Assembly (NCBI GenBank): GCA_947650285.1
Contig: CANTFL010001432.1
Location: forward strand, 82,514-146,513
Origin: Hyaloperonospora brassicae
Lineage: Eukaryota; Oomycota; Peronosporomycetes; Peronosporales; Peronosporaceae
DNA: 64,000 nucleotides
Direction: 5' to 3'
Each line of letters begins with the position of its first letter. The first letter of the stretch is position 1. A program made the translations under genes and the position numbers. The notes beneath the pieces were generated by a model. That model ran no database searches, was not told the DNA's origin, and was given only the letters and a program-made list of their open reading frames with translations. Shown here in pieces: positions 1 to 10,604 of the stretch.

Positions 1-449
1 CAACGGGTGGCCTCCATATTTCGATAGTCACACGTTGACTATCAGTTAAGGGGGGTGATGTAACGGGGCAGCCCGTTACATGAAATTGTCACTTTAAGGA
101 AAGTGACAATAAAGAATATAAAGATGGATATTCTTTAAACAATATCACCAAAGTGGTGATATTGAAGGGTCGACTAAAAGGTCTGTTCATTGGTTGATAT
201 CGTGATGATATCAACCCACCAATCGCCGCAAGACGCGCGCAATGAGTGGTGACGGGACGTCACCATACATGCAGTTATATTAGTATAATTGAATTAAGTC
301 AAACGAAGAGACAGTAGTTTAAAGACTTAATTTATTAATATAACAGTTCTACTTTTACCCTACCTACGCTTCCTCGCTCGCCACGTGTACGTCCGTCGGG
401 GCACCCAAATCCCTTGCGTGAAGTTCACGCAAGGGTGTGCCCCGTTACA
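1..449 (+). mobile_element. 3' end of a Ty3/Gypsy element (truncated by window edge)
   Basis: Bases 1-58 match the internal end of the full Gypsy element at 32603-32660 (reverse complement). They finish in a purine tract (AAGGGGGGTGA) that directly abuts an LTR. This is the expected polypurine-tract/3'-LTR junction of a plus-strand element whose body lies left of the window. It is the same family as the intact element at 32210-40218, so the family has at least two copies in 40 kb. Confidence 0.85.
59..449 (+). repeat. Gypsy 3' LTR
   Basis: The LTR opens TGTAACGGGGC and closes GCCCCGTTACA, so the terminal inverted repeats are perfect at both ends. At 391 bp it is nearly the length of the two LTRs (393 bp each) of the element at 32210-40218, and it is alignable to them throughout. 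The distal target-site duplication cannot be checked because the 5' LTR is outside the window. Confidence 0.88.
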
Positions 450-734
450 AAAGTCTTGTAATCGATCGTGCAATTAACGTGCACAAGAAGACAATTAATT
501 TCAAATGGGCACGTTTATGAGAAGGACAAAGGATAAGTGCATAAATGTGTTAGGCATAATTATGGGATTACGATATAACCTTTTCTTACTATTTTAAACG
601 AAATAAATACGGACGTTAAATGTAGCTACCCGCTCATCACCCACTTCTCGTTAAGCATCAGTTATTACTTATGTTGTTCAACTAAGTGGACAACATAACA
701 AATAGCTATGTCTGTATCGAACTTACGCCAAGCT
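450..734. other. AT-rich stretch, nothing recognised
   Basis: No open frame, RNA gene or repeat could be recognised between the Gypsy LTR and the left edge of duplication arm A. Confidence 0.5.
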
Positions 735-1330
735 TACGACTCGACATTAGACTGTTCGATATCTACAATACACCCGGACGTATGTCTAAGAAGTTGAATG
801 AAAATCTGTATGTGTGAATGATCGATTTCTCGAATGTATTCTGCAGACCATGAAGCATTATAAGAACTGCTTTCTTTTTCTCTCACTACTTCTTTCCTCG
901 ATTGTTGACTCCATCGGAACAGTATCCACATCTTTCAAAGTGTTTGATTAAATTCCTAATTGATGTATGCATTCAGGCACTATTTCCAACGATCCCATCG
1001 AAACTCAGCGGCAAAGGCATTTGTAATATCGACATTTTATCTCATATAAAGTATGTTTTTCCGGTCAGGCGGATACCGTTAACGAGGTGGGATGTGATCT
1101 ATTGAAGCGCCAAGGGACAAATGAGAGAATAACATTCGTTAATTAATGGGTCAATGGTGCATAGTTAGCTGACATATGCTGGCGGATTGGTAAGCATCGA
1201 CATTACCTACTTAAACGGGGTAGATGTGTGTGGATAATTGGGAGTCATCGATTGCAACTTGTATACTACCCTGGTGCGCTCGCTTCCGTCAACTAAACCG
1301 ATCAACGGATAGACCCTTTCGCCAAGCCAA
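735..1330. other. Diverged block shared by both duplication arms
   Basis: This block corresponds to 51430-51960 in arm B, inverted. Open frames exist in both arms but not in the same frame, and stops differ between copies. I therefore cannot assign a product; it may be a decayed gene or the 3' flank of the effector-like gene. It is clearly more diverged between arms than the Lon and effector parts. Confidence 0.45.
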
Positions 1331-1408
1331 CTAGCAAGTGCTTTATGTGTAGCAAAGAAACCGATATATTCACCAAAGACAGTTATGTAGGTCCAACTAT
1401 CATCAATG

Positions 1409-2371
1409 TCAGGACCACTGCCGTTGACGTCCGGACCCGTTGCCTAATTGCCAGACACCGGTCTGCTCGTAAGCTCTTCGTAAATCTTTTTTTTCGGCGT
1501 CGGTTGGCCAGTCATAGGGGCGATCAGTTGGTACGACCCATTTGTTTCCTAACAGTCCAGGATCAAGTAAATCGCGAAAAGCTTCAGTGTAGATACTATA
1601 ATCTGGATGCGTCGAACGCAACCAGTCCCAACAAGCTTTGATGGCGCTCTGGTCCGCGGCTTTTTTCTTTTCCGCTCGCACAAGAGCGGCAAACAATCGA
1701 ACGCGGTCTCCATCGAAATGAATTAGGAAAACTTCTGCTAGAGGTTTGTTCCCTGTGTGAGCCCCTGTCAGGAGTTCAGCGATACCGTGGTCAAATAGGT
1801 CATTGTCGCTTGATGGTTTGTTTCGCCTTAGCCACTGAAGAACGTCTATCGCGCTGCTCTTACTTTCACTCCAATGCGCAATCATTGCGTCTTGCACTGC
1901 TTTTAAACGGGGCCCTATCTCGCCCTTCAGCTTGATGCTCGCACGTACGAGCGCCTGGGCCATCACTTTATTCCCATACGTATCCGCTAGAGCACTACCC
2001 AGCGCTCCTTTAGGTGTCGCTTCTTCATTCGCTACTCGATCCCACTCACCTAAGCCTTGGACGTGTTCTTCGTTCTCCAGCTTTGTCAAAAATCGTTTGG
2101 CAGCTGCGGCTTTACGCCAGGTATTTTTCTGCTGTCTGATGAACTTGACCAACTCATCGACTCTAAGACAATCTTTTATAGCCAACACCCTCTCTTCACG
2201 ATTGCCGACTTCACCGGCTTTCATCATGCCGTTGACCAGGACGTCATTGCGATGCTCGGCAATGTCAGTCAAGTGAGCCAAAGGTGTGAACGGGTTGGAC
2301 ATACCCGAGACACTGGTGGTCGTGACGGCGCGAGCGACAGAAGGCAGGAGGATGAAGTGGCAGACGCGCAT
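1409..2371 (-). CDS. Candidate secreted EER-motif (RXLR-like) effector, arm A copy
   Basis: The frame encodes 320 aa from the ATG at 2371; it is open 41 codons further upstream to an ATG at 2494. I prefer the inner start because it is followed at once by a short hydrophobic signal peptide (MRVCHFILLPSVARA), with probable cleavage near residue 15-23. An acidic-Arg motif NREER lies at residues 57-61, the position where the dEER motif sits in oomycete RXLR effectors. A canonical RxLR is not seen upstream of it. The rest is helix-rich with paired Trp and Leu (VLQWLRR near 190, CWDWLRS near 266), resembling LWY-type effector repeats. Family knowledge: such proteins are secreted and may enter host cells. 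The assignment is inference from layout. A frameshifted sister copy lies in arm B (48957-49920). Confidence 0.55.
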   Translation of the reverse strand: MRVCHFILLPSVARAVTTTSVSGMSNPFTPLAHLTDIAEHRNDVLVNGMMKAGEVGNREERVLAIKDCLRVDELVKFIRQQKNTWRKAAAAKRFLTKLENEEHVQGLGEWDRVANEEATPKGALGSALADTYGNKVMAQALVRASIKLKGEIGPRLKAVQDAMIAHWSESKSSAIDVLQWLRRNKPSSDNDLFDHGIAELLTGAHTGNKPLAEVFLIHFDGDRVRLFAALVRAEKKKAADQSAIKACWDWLRSTHPDYSIYTEAFRDLLDPGLLGNKWVVPTDRPYDWPTDAEKKDLRRAYEQTGVWQLGNGSGRQRQWS

Positions 2372-2691
2372 GCTAGCTGTTGTTTGATCTGGATGTGGCA
2401 GTGACTTGGTGAATATCGGAATGACGAAAACCCAGCCATGTGAAACTGTACAAATCCGTCCAGAGCAACTGGTTCGCACAGCACAAAATCGCATGCTGCC
2501 GGCTTTTTGTGCGTCGGTACCAGACTGCTGTCGACGCGTCCACGATGCCAGCGCCTATCCCATGACGCACTTCTGGTATCCCAACACCTGATCGGTATAG
2601 TTGCTGGGTCGAATTTTTGATTGGCACTGGCTGGAGTAAGTTGCCTGTCGCGTAGCGCGTGCTTTTTATGTCGAATCTCAAAATGCGGATC

Positions 2692-3345
2692 AAAGTGATC
2701 GTAAAAGCTGAACGTCGATTTGGTGCTTAGCCTAATTTGATATCGGTGTGCATCTACTTGGACTACCTCCAACTCCTCCTTGCTGGCTCAGTCTGCTGTC
2801 TCGATCCTTTGAGCATCACCGGGACACTCCGCAGAGGGCACGTGAAATTGAGAATCCAGTTCGGGGTGCAGACAAGGCGCTAAAGTCGCGGAAATGCCGG
2901 GTACCACTCCGGTCATCCCCGATGGCCGCAGACGCACCGGGACGGGGCCGATAAATCACGTTCCAGGCGAGTTCGCTCCGTGGAACCGTATATCAGCGCG
3001 GCGACCGGTCCGGCAACTTAAGGGCAGACGTCCTCTCTACAACCTGAGCCCCACCAAAAGAACTTTCCACATAGCGAAAGGGAATCATTTGTCCGGCTCT
3101 TCGAAGGTTCGCCGCTAGCCCATTGGACCCCCGAAGGCGCAAATTGGAAAGCACAGTTGATCCCCTCCTAGCTAGTCCTCTATTAGCTAATAACCCCTTG
3201 TAGTTATTAAACGTTTTCGGCCCGACGTTGGGCAAGAGAGGTAGATAACGTGACTAGCCAACCCCTCCTACCCAACATCCTTTACAACCTCTAATTTTCT
3301 CACCTGACCAACTGTATTAGCTAAAAATATGGATCTACTGTAGTG
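2692..3345. mobile_element. 654-bp insertion with 8-bp target duplication, arm A only
   Basis: The octamer TGCGGATC occurs at 2684-2691 and 3346-3353. Arm B (near 48640) has the flanking sequence with a single copy of it, i.e. an empty site. The 654 bp between are therefore an insertion after the arms separated. An 8-bp duplication fits hAT-size target sites, but the insert ends (AAAGTGATCG / CTACTGTAGTG) do not form convincing inverted repeats and no transposase frame is visible. The centre is GC-richer than the surroundings. The element class is not identified. Confidence 0.7.
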
Positions 3346-3540
3346 TGCGGATCATCGATGTCATGCAGGAGCGACAAAAAAGTTGTAGACTTGGATTTTA
3401 ATGTCGCGTACATGATCGCTTTGTGTTTTGTGAGCAAAGGCGGCGCTGACAATCGGAAGCAACATTGACGACTGTAACGTCGCAGTCTTGCGCTTGTAAG
3501 GTCACCCGAAGCCAGCCACAAGGAGCGAACTCATTCATTT

Positions 3541-4144
3541 GTGTGTCTCCATTTTTCGTATCGACACCCAATCGCACGAGAGAGGGCTAGGGACGATCGA
3601 TGTCCATGTCCGCCGCACAGACTATTACAGACAGACCACTCGCGGTTGCATGTGCTCGACACAAAGCCTGACAACACGTTCGACGACGGTACTTCGATTT
3701 TGCAATGCGCTTTACTGGTTCGACGCGTTGATGCATGTAAAGTGAAGATCACTACAGCTGACGCTTCTGTGTGTGTGCGTACGATTCGCATATACGACTT
3801 CGAGCAGCCAGCTGCAGTTCAGCTTATGCGGCGCTCTGTAGCTATGAAGGCGTCCTATCGCAGTCACGCGACCAGCTTGAACTTAGACCGTGTTGACGCC
3901 CCAACACAGCTCAAGATAGATCGTGGACCTTTCACGATTTGTCGCGAGGCTACAAAACAGAAATGTCTCTGGTCTTCCACGTACTTGTTTTGATGACGCG
4001 AAAAGACGACGACTGGGCGAGGTGCGTATTGTAAGCAAGTCGTTGCCCACTGAAGTGCGCGTCACGAGAGACACGTCAGTGGTTGTCCGCATCGACATGT
4101 ACGCATACAGCGGCTGGGCAGCCGAAATTTGTCCGCAATCATGA
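3541..4144 (+). other. Conserved open frames of unknown function (arm A)
   Basis: Two overlapping plus-strand frames (3541-3993 and 3923-4144) are open, and their counterparts in arm B are open too (minus strand 48449-47997 and 48067-47846), with almost no change. The reading contains well-balanced protein-like stretches (e.g. LDTKPDNTFDDGTSILQ, IRIYDFEQPAAVQ). No ATG opens the longer frame, so it would have to be an internal exon or a decayed gene. The opposite strand is also partly open. I recognise no family. Confidence 0.3.
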
Positions 4145-4418
4145 CGACAAGTTTTGGCTCTGCCTCTCGGACCAAAAACGATGGGCAAAAGCCGGACTTA
4201 CTGCACACGTGTCTCTGCCGATCAACTTTCAACCTGAGGACTTGACAAGATAAACGTATTTGAATCACTTCTGGTAATGGAGTACGCCATAAAGCCGCTA
4301 CAACGGGAAACGTCCTTTCGTACGTCCTCTCCTCGTCAACGTCGCCCCTCTATCCGAGCGGCAGCTCGATCAAATAACGCGCGGGACCGCTTAGCAGCTG
4401 CGGACATCTCTGTTGTGC

Positions 4419-6629
4419 TTATGGTAGTAACACCTTACCCACGAGTGACAGCTCTCCCGCCATGGCGGGGTCTTTGCCCCCGCCCTCCTTCGACATAGTC
4501 ACCAACACGTCCGTCAAGTTGACGATCGTCACGGCCTTTTCGCCGTGCTTGCTTGTTCATGGCTGGAGAAAGCAAAGCCGTCACCATGGCGCAGTCAGAA
4601 GCCACTTCACCTTTAGGCGTAGCTCCATCCGGGACATGCAAACGCACTTCATTCGCCTCGATGACTTTATGTCAGGGCTAGAAGTGTGCAACTTACTGCG
4701 GGCAAATGCGTGTGCAATCTTGGTACTCTCCTCCATCACTGACCCCACTAATAGAGTATGGATAAAGGGAAACAATGGCTACGCACTCACAAACAACTTG
4801 TTTACTGGAGGGAAACTTTTGGACTGAGTCTACTCAATGCATGTCTTCATGTCAGGAGGAATCTTCTACGAAATACCTTCCAGATAAACCTTCCCTGTAA
4901 AAGGTATTGTCAACCGCCACCCTTTACTTCATTGTCCACCGTTGACTTGCATCCAGTTTCCAACACCCACCTCGCTCGAATTGAGACGACATGAGCGGTG
5001 CCCATAGCTGTCCAAGCAAATACCATTGCAATACCCAGAAACTGTTGGTCAAAGATGCGGCCACAAAGAATCCTGAACCCAAGATGGGGCAGTCAAGACA
5101 TCAAGGTGCAAGCTCCGTAGTAAGAAACATCACTCACAATGTGCAGGCACGTTCGCCAACGTAGTTTGGCAGCTTCTCAGGCGTGACGAGAAGCCAGTCA
5201 ATCTCGTTTAACACTTCCTTTGCGGCATTTGTACCGCAGTCGATGGTCGTTGAAAATTCAGAAAGTGCTCAGGCTGCTGACACCCAAGAGGCTGGCAGTC
5301 GATTTGCCGGCCTCCTGTATGTCAGCAGCCTGAGCACTCTCTGCATCTTCAACGACCTCAACAGCAAGCTTGCAAGATACCTTTCCACGTGCTTCTCGAA
5401 ATGCGGACACCACTCTCGCGACAGCACTGCTTCACTAGTGCCAACATCGCTTCGCCTGCCAGACCCAGAGATTCTGGCGCTGTTTCCGACTGCTCCAGGT
5501 CTGTTTTCTCGCGGGCTTCGGCACAAGATGTCATCTTGTTGCCACCAGCTTTCCTGGCAAGCCATATAGACCGATAGACGCAAGACCTACATTCGATCCA
5601 GCAAATGCTGCATCGATCATGTCGGGTGCATTTGCTCTGGAAATGAAACGAACAGGAGACAGATCAACAGGCGCATCCCTTTAGTGGTAGACAAAGCCGT
5701 TGTTTTGAGATGGATTTAATAGCTCCAATAAAAACAGCTGGTGGCCGATCACCTTGATACCCATCTCTAAGCCAGCCAATGTCGTCAATCATGATCAGCG
5801 GATTCGAGCTTCGGGCATACCTTAAGCGCTGGATAACTTCCCAAGCATATCATCAACGTACCAGCAACGGCGATCTCGGCATCTTCACAAAGACCACCGA
5901 CTGAGGAATAACGCACATGCGATGCCTGTGATTGTTCAACAGCGTGTTCATCTTCACCTTTTCCCTCAATGTAGCCACAATCTCGTTCGAGTACGCTCGG
6001 ACTGGTATACTCTTGAAGCCGATGGGTGGATTCTCCAATGCACTAACCTTCACTCGGAGTAGAGGACCTTCGACTCGAGTGTTATCATTGCAATCCGACG
6101 TTCTGACGCCACCCACACTTGCACTGAATTTGTAGGGGGACTGATGACAGGAGATCGTCAATGCCGACAAAGCTCCCGATGTGGTGCATCAGGACCAGGT
6201 CTACCCTTGCACTGTCTTTCGACAGATCTCTGCTGAACTGCTTGAGGAACGCCTCAACGCACTGGTGTCCACCCTCTTTGAGAGCAAAGAGAGTCCGCGT
6301 AACTCCCAATTTCGTCATTATCATGGGCAACGCGATGCCTGGAAATAGGACGACGAGCCGGTAGGGCCAGGAACATGCGGGTAGATTAAGACATGGTCTA
6401 CTTCGCTGACCGTCACCGGATCGTTGGTCCAAAATAATGCAATGTCATCCGCTTGTTTTTGTTGACATCATCCTCGTGACGAACTTGTCGTTCATGTCGC
6501 TATCGTCCATCGACTCCAACGTGCTATGACTGTCACGATAACGACGTGCAGAGGGACTGCACTACACAGCCGATGAGCGAGCGCGTGCGTGGACCGTAAC
6601 GTCGTGGACGAGGACATGCGGCGCGACAT
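4419..6629 (-). pseudogene. Decayed mitochondrial Lon protease gene, arm A copy
   Basis: Lon is an ATP-dependent AAA+ serine protease of the mitochondrial matrix. Successive blocks, in shifting frames, match it in order. They are: a presequence from the ATG at 6629 (Arg/Ser-rich, ending near RLCSA); an N-domain start (LFPGIALPMIMTK); an N-domain end (VKVSALENPP, SNEIVATLREKVK); AAA segments (SVGGL..., RSSNPLIMIDDIGW with Walker B, VDLSPVRFISRAN); a helix CRESGVR; FAWTAMGT; and protease-domain segments VMEESTKIAHAFARS, VRLHVPDGATPKGE, AMVTALLSPAMN and AMAGELSLVGKV. The Walker A region is missing. By gapless alignment the catalytic Ser of PKDGPSAG is Ala. Stops, frameshifts and a solo Copia LTR (4749-4965) interrupt it. 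Weaker Lon-like sequence continues to about 4270. Confidence 0.82.
4749..4965 (-). repeat. Solo Copia LTR inside the Lon pseudogene (arm A)
   Basis: These 217 bp match, on the minus strand, the LTRs of the full Copia element in arm B (41617-41833 and 47026-47241). Both sides carry CCCAC (4744-4748 and 4966-4970), the complement of the GTGGG duplication flanking the full element. Its start resembles the 5' LTR (GGAAACTGG) and its end the 3' LTR (CTCTATTA), as expected for a product of LTR-LTR recombination. Confidence 0.9.
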
Positions 6630-7866
6630 TTGTGAACGTCTCTACCAATCTTATTGATATCAATCGCAGGCGATCTGAGGTATATAATGCCGGTACAACA
6701 CGATGCAGTTTGGCATCGTTGTAATTAAAAAATTTGCAAGTGCATTTTGAGGGGTGTGCGCAACGGTGGATCGTCAAAGTCGGAGACAGACTTTTTTTTA
6801 ACGAATGTTCTGGTGCCGACTCAAAGGTGTGGAAAGACGATGGTGGGGTGGGGGCGATCGTTGTTCTCAGATTATATATAATGTAAATAAACTATATACT
6901 TTTATAGAAATTTGAGATTACATTATAAATATATATATCTAAGGGAAAGCTCTACATTTATGCAAAATAATGTTCAGCACAATTTCTAAACCTTTTGATC
7001 TATAAAAAATAAAAAAATAGGCTTTTTTCCTTTATGATTGAGAGGTCCTGCGAGAAGTAGGATGTAGATTATCAACGTTTCATCTACCTTTATGTTCGTA
7101 AGAAACAACTGGAACAGATATCATAACAGAAGTTTGCCTATTCAACCAAATCGATATTGGCATGTATCCATGCGGATATGCCATCAGTGGATAATTTGTA
7201 TGTAGATGTAGTAAAAAAAATCTATTCATACTTCAAATCATGGATTACGTGAGCTAGTGTATTGATCAAGGAAGGGCAAAATACAGGAATCACTTTAGCG
7301 ACCGGTTACATATTGATATCACGATCTTGCCCTTGGAATAGATAGCGACTATGCAGCGATTCTGAGCTAATCTGTTGTATTGAATTTGAATTATACGAAT
7401 ACAGCTGTCGCTCATTAGACTACCGTATTTAGACTTCTATTAGCCTCCACTGTATGTACGCGTATATATAGATTCCCGTTGCCTAATCGTCAATCATATA
7501 TGAGTACGTACATTATTTTTCGGTACATGTTCGGTAGCCAAATCATCCATCAGGCAAATCATGGTTTCGATTATACATCACTGAACCATGCACCATAGGG
7601 TTGGTCGATGAAGCATAAGTATCGCTACGCATGAAGGCTTGAACTCACGTGCGATTACACGAGATGCAATCAGTCGAAGCATCATGACGCATTTACTACT
7701 TTATACATCATAAATCTAGGGTGTATACAAAACATAAAATGTTGCTCCAATACTAAGTCTCCTCATATCCAAATCTGTTGAAGAGACAACTGTAGTAAAT
7801 TTTAAATGGTTATTCAAAGGAATCTGATGTTGACGAACCGTCGCACGTGAAAGGACGAGGAATATA
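6630..7866. other. AT-rich spacer, nothing recognised
   Basis: Sequence identity with arm B stops at the Lon ATG (6629). The following 1.2 kb is AT-rich with no long open frame, RNA gene or repeat that I can support. Confidence 0.5.
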
Positions 7867-8145
7867 TGTTGTAAAAGGATCACCTCGGCATGAATTTTAA
7901 ACGTACGACTATACGATTAGTAATGCGCGACCAGACGTTTAGTAATGCGCGATGTGGCGATTACTAATGCGCGATTATACGATTACTAGTGCGCGATTAT
8001 ACGATTAGTAATGCGCGATATAGCGATTAAAAACGTGTAGTCGAAGAATCCAGTAGGCTTAGAGTAGCAACAGACTTTGTGAACTAAGAACCTAAATATC
8101 TTCACTTTGCACTTTGCATCCAACCACTCAAGCGCAATTACAACA
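7867..8145 (+). repeat. Copia-1 5' LTR
   Basis: It begins TGTTGT and ends ACAACA, a perfect 6-bp terminal inverted repeat. It contains five units of a minisatellite of about 22 bp built around TAATGCGCGA at 7918-8020. Confidence 0.85.
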
Positions 8146-8161
8146 GGTTATGAGCCCAAGC
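8146..8161 (+). promoter_or_regulatory. Copia-1 primer-binding site, tRNA-Met anticodon type
   Basis: GGTTATGAGCCCAAGC directly follows the LTR. It is complementary to the anticodon arm of a methionine tRNA (CAU in the loop) rather than to a tRNA 3' end. This is the half-tRNA priming known for Drosophila copia. The same GGTTATGAGC core follows the 5' LTR of Copia-2. Confidence 0.7.
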
Positions 8162-9290
8162 TCCTTCGACTCTGCCACCGCCGCCACCGACTTTAGCTAC
8201 ACAGCCAAGGACTCCAGCCCCTCCCGCATCAACAAGTTCGACGGAACCAACTTCCACGCGTGGAAATTCAAGATGCAGATGGTGCTCGAAGAACGTGACC
8301 TGTGGGAGGTTGTCAGCGGTGAAGTAAATCTCGAGCATTGCGTGAACGCGTTGTAATAAGCGACGTTCAAGAGGAAGTCCCGCAAGGCGATGGAGATCAT
8401 CTGCCTCGCGATGGAAGACACCCAACTGCCGTTGGTCCGCTCGGCGAGTGGTGCGCACGATGTCTGGTCAAAGCTTAAAGACCACTTCGAGAAGAAGAGC
8501 CTTGCGGACAAGCTCTTTCTTCGTCGTCGTTTCTTCACAGCCATGAAGGAAGAAGGTGATGATGTGCTCGCGCATATCAACAACCTCAAGACGTTGGCGA
8601 GCAGCTCGACGCGGTCGGCGCTCCGGTCAGCGAGGACGACTTGGTGATCACGCTCCTCGGCAGCCTGAGCGAATCGTAGCAGCTCCTGATCACGGCGTTG
8701 GAATTGCGTTTCGACACCCTGACGTGGGAACTCGTGACGTCTCGGCTCCTCCTTAAGACATGAAGCGCAAGGAGCAAGGTGGCGCTGGAATCGCCGCAGG
8801 CCAAGCGTTCATGACGGGCGACAAGAAGCGCAGTGCGCGGCCAGTTAAGAAGACTGGCGCGTGCAACTACTGCGGCAAGATGGGTCATTGGATCGCGGAG
8901 TGTCTCTCCCGTATCCATGACAATGCGGACCGGCGGCGTCCGCAGCGTGCGAATATGGCGCACAATCAAGATTTAGGTGACTTCCTGTTTGCGGTCGGCA
9001 AGGTGAGCTGCGACGACACCAAGAACCCGAGATGGCTCATCGACTCGGGCGCGACGCAGCACATGTCGTACTCGAAGTGCTTCATGGTCAACTACAAGAC
9101 CATAGATCCAGTCGAAGTGCACCTCGCGGATGACGGTGTTGTGCAAGCGATCGGCAGCGGCGACATCGTGATGAAGATGAAGACTCCAAGTGGCGTCAAA
9201 AAGGGTGTACTCCGAATGTGTGACACATCCTCAAGCAGACGCGCAACTTGTTCTCGGTCGGCCGATTTACCAAGGATGCCGCGCCGATGA
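8150..9290 (+). pseudogene. Copia-1 gag and protease, broken
   Basis: Gag starts at an ATG at 8150, whose bases overlap the primer-binding site. The Copia gag opening is recognisable (INKFDGTNFHAWKFKMQ). A TAA at 8354-8356 interrupts the frame, which resumes in phase (8390-8647), then shifts. From 8760 the frame carries the CCHC zinc knuckle CNYCGKMGHWIAEC and the protease active site WLIDSGATQHMS (DSG). It shifts again near 9240. Gag forms the particle and binds the element RNA; the protease would cut the polyprotein. Not functional as it stands. Confidence 0.85.
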
Positions 9291-10060
9291 CATTCGACAC
9301 CAGTGTCTGCCACGTCATCCTTAAGAGCCAGAAATGGAAGATCGGCGAGCGCGCGGGCAAGGGTCTCTTCAAGCTGTGCATGACGACTGTACAAGCGGAA
9401 AGTGCGAGCGTCGCGAATGTGGCTGAAGCGCCGCAGATGAGCAAGTCGTACCTGTGGCACCTGCGACTAGGCCACATCGGCCACGGCGGACTCGACACCA
9501 TTGTGAAGCAGAAACTCAGCGTCGACATTGATATTGCGTCGGTGAACAAGTGGGAGCTCTGCGGCGGATGCGCGCTCGGCAAGCAGACGCGTGTGAGTTT
9601 CCAGTCGACTACATCCGAGCGTGCCAAGAACGTACTCGACATCGTACTTAGCGATGTATGCGGCCCGATGTCGACGTTCTCCGCCAAGCGCTACTTCGTG
9701 ACGTTCATTGACGACGAGTCGCAACTCTATGTGGTGTTCCTGCTTCGCAGCAAGTCGGAAGTGCTGGACAAGTTCGTGCAGTTCGTCAAGTTCGCCAAGA
9801 CTCAGACTGGAAGGCGTGTGAAGGTGCTCCGGAGCGACAACGGCGGCGAGTACGTATCCAACAAATTCGCCGCATTCTGCTGCAACGAGGGCATCTTGCA
9901 GCAGTTCACGCCTCCGTACACGCCGCAGCTTAACGGAGTAGCTGAGCGAATGAATCGGACGTTGGTCGAGAGTGCGCGGTGCATGATCGAACACACGGGA
10001 CTACCCAAGCGCTACTGGGGTGAAGCGGTGACGACGGCAGAGTTTCTGCGGAACCGATGA
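9248..10060 (+). pseudogene. Copia-1 integrase domain
   Basis: About 270 aa of Copia integrase. The HHCC zinc-binding part is WHLRLGHIGHGG...CGGCALGKQ. The catalytic core has the first Asp in LSDVCGPM, the second in RSDNGGEY and the Glu in NGVAERMNRTL, so the DDE triad is present. The frame ends at a TGA (10058-10060). The linker to the reverse transcriptase (10060-10600) is scrambled by frameshifts. Confidence 0.88.
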
Positions 10061-10604
10061 CCGACACTTGCGACTGGCAACGACAAATCGCCACACGAAG
10101 CATGGACGCAGAAGAAGCCGTTATGGAAAACCTCAAGGTCTTTGGGTGTCTCGCGTATGTGCACGTACCAATAGAGAAGCGGTCGAAGCTCGACGTCAGG
10201 TCGGTGTTGTGTCGTTTTTGGGCTACTAGGACCATGAGAAAGCGTATCGGTTCGAGGAGCTGTCGAGCAGCCGGATCGTGGTGAGTCGCGACGCGCAGTT
10301 CATGGAAGACACGTTCGACAGTGGCAAGCGCGGCCAAGTCGGAAGCAGCACGACAGTCGAGATTGCAGATGTCGACGAAGCGACCGACGGTGCAGACAGA
10401 GAAGACTACAGCAAATGAGACGAGGACGACGGCATGACTGAACAACCGGTGGTGCCAGTCTCTACGAACGAGCGACCGCAATCGCAACAACGCCAGTCTT
10501 AGCGTCGCCAGCCCCAGCAGTCGCGGCAACCTAACGTCGAAAACCCACCGGGGTCCAAGCGTCATTCTCGGACGCACTCGCTCGAACTTCTGTCGGAGCC
10601 ACCT

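Larger units (their letters stand above)
735..6629 (-). repeat. Arm A of a large inverted segmental duplication
   Basis: Read on the minus strand, this arm aligns in order with 31940-32209, 40219-41611, 47247-49990 and about 51430-51960 on the plus strand. Many stretches are identical over tens to hundreds of bases (for example 4000-4600 against 47480-47980). The homology starts on the Lon start codon at 6629 (arm B 31940) and fades towards 735 (arm B about 51960). Arm A contains a Lon pseudogene, a solo Copia LTR, an unknown block, a 654-bp insertion and an open effector-like gene. Confidence 0.9.

Noticed and set aside
4462..4827. 121-codon plus-strand frame in arm A (and its mirror in arm B)
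   Set aside because: It is antisense to recognisable Lon protease-domain blocks and the solo LTR; no family resemblance of its own.
7918..8020. Regular short repeats considered as a CRISPR array
   Set aside because: Units of about 22 bp without unique spacers, located inside a retrotransposon LTR of a eukaryote.
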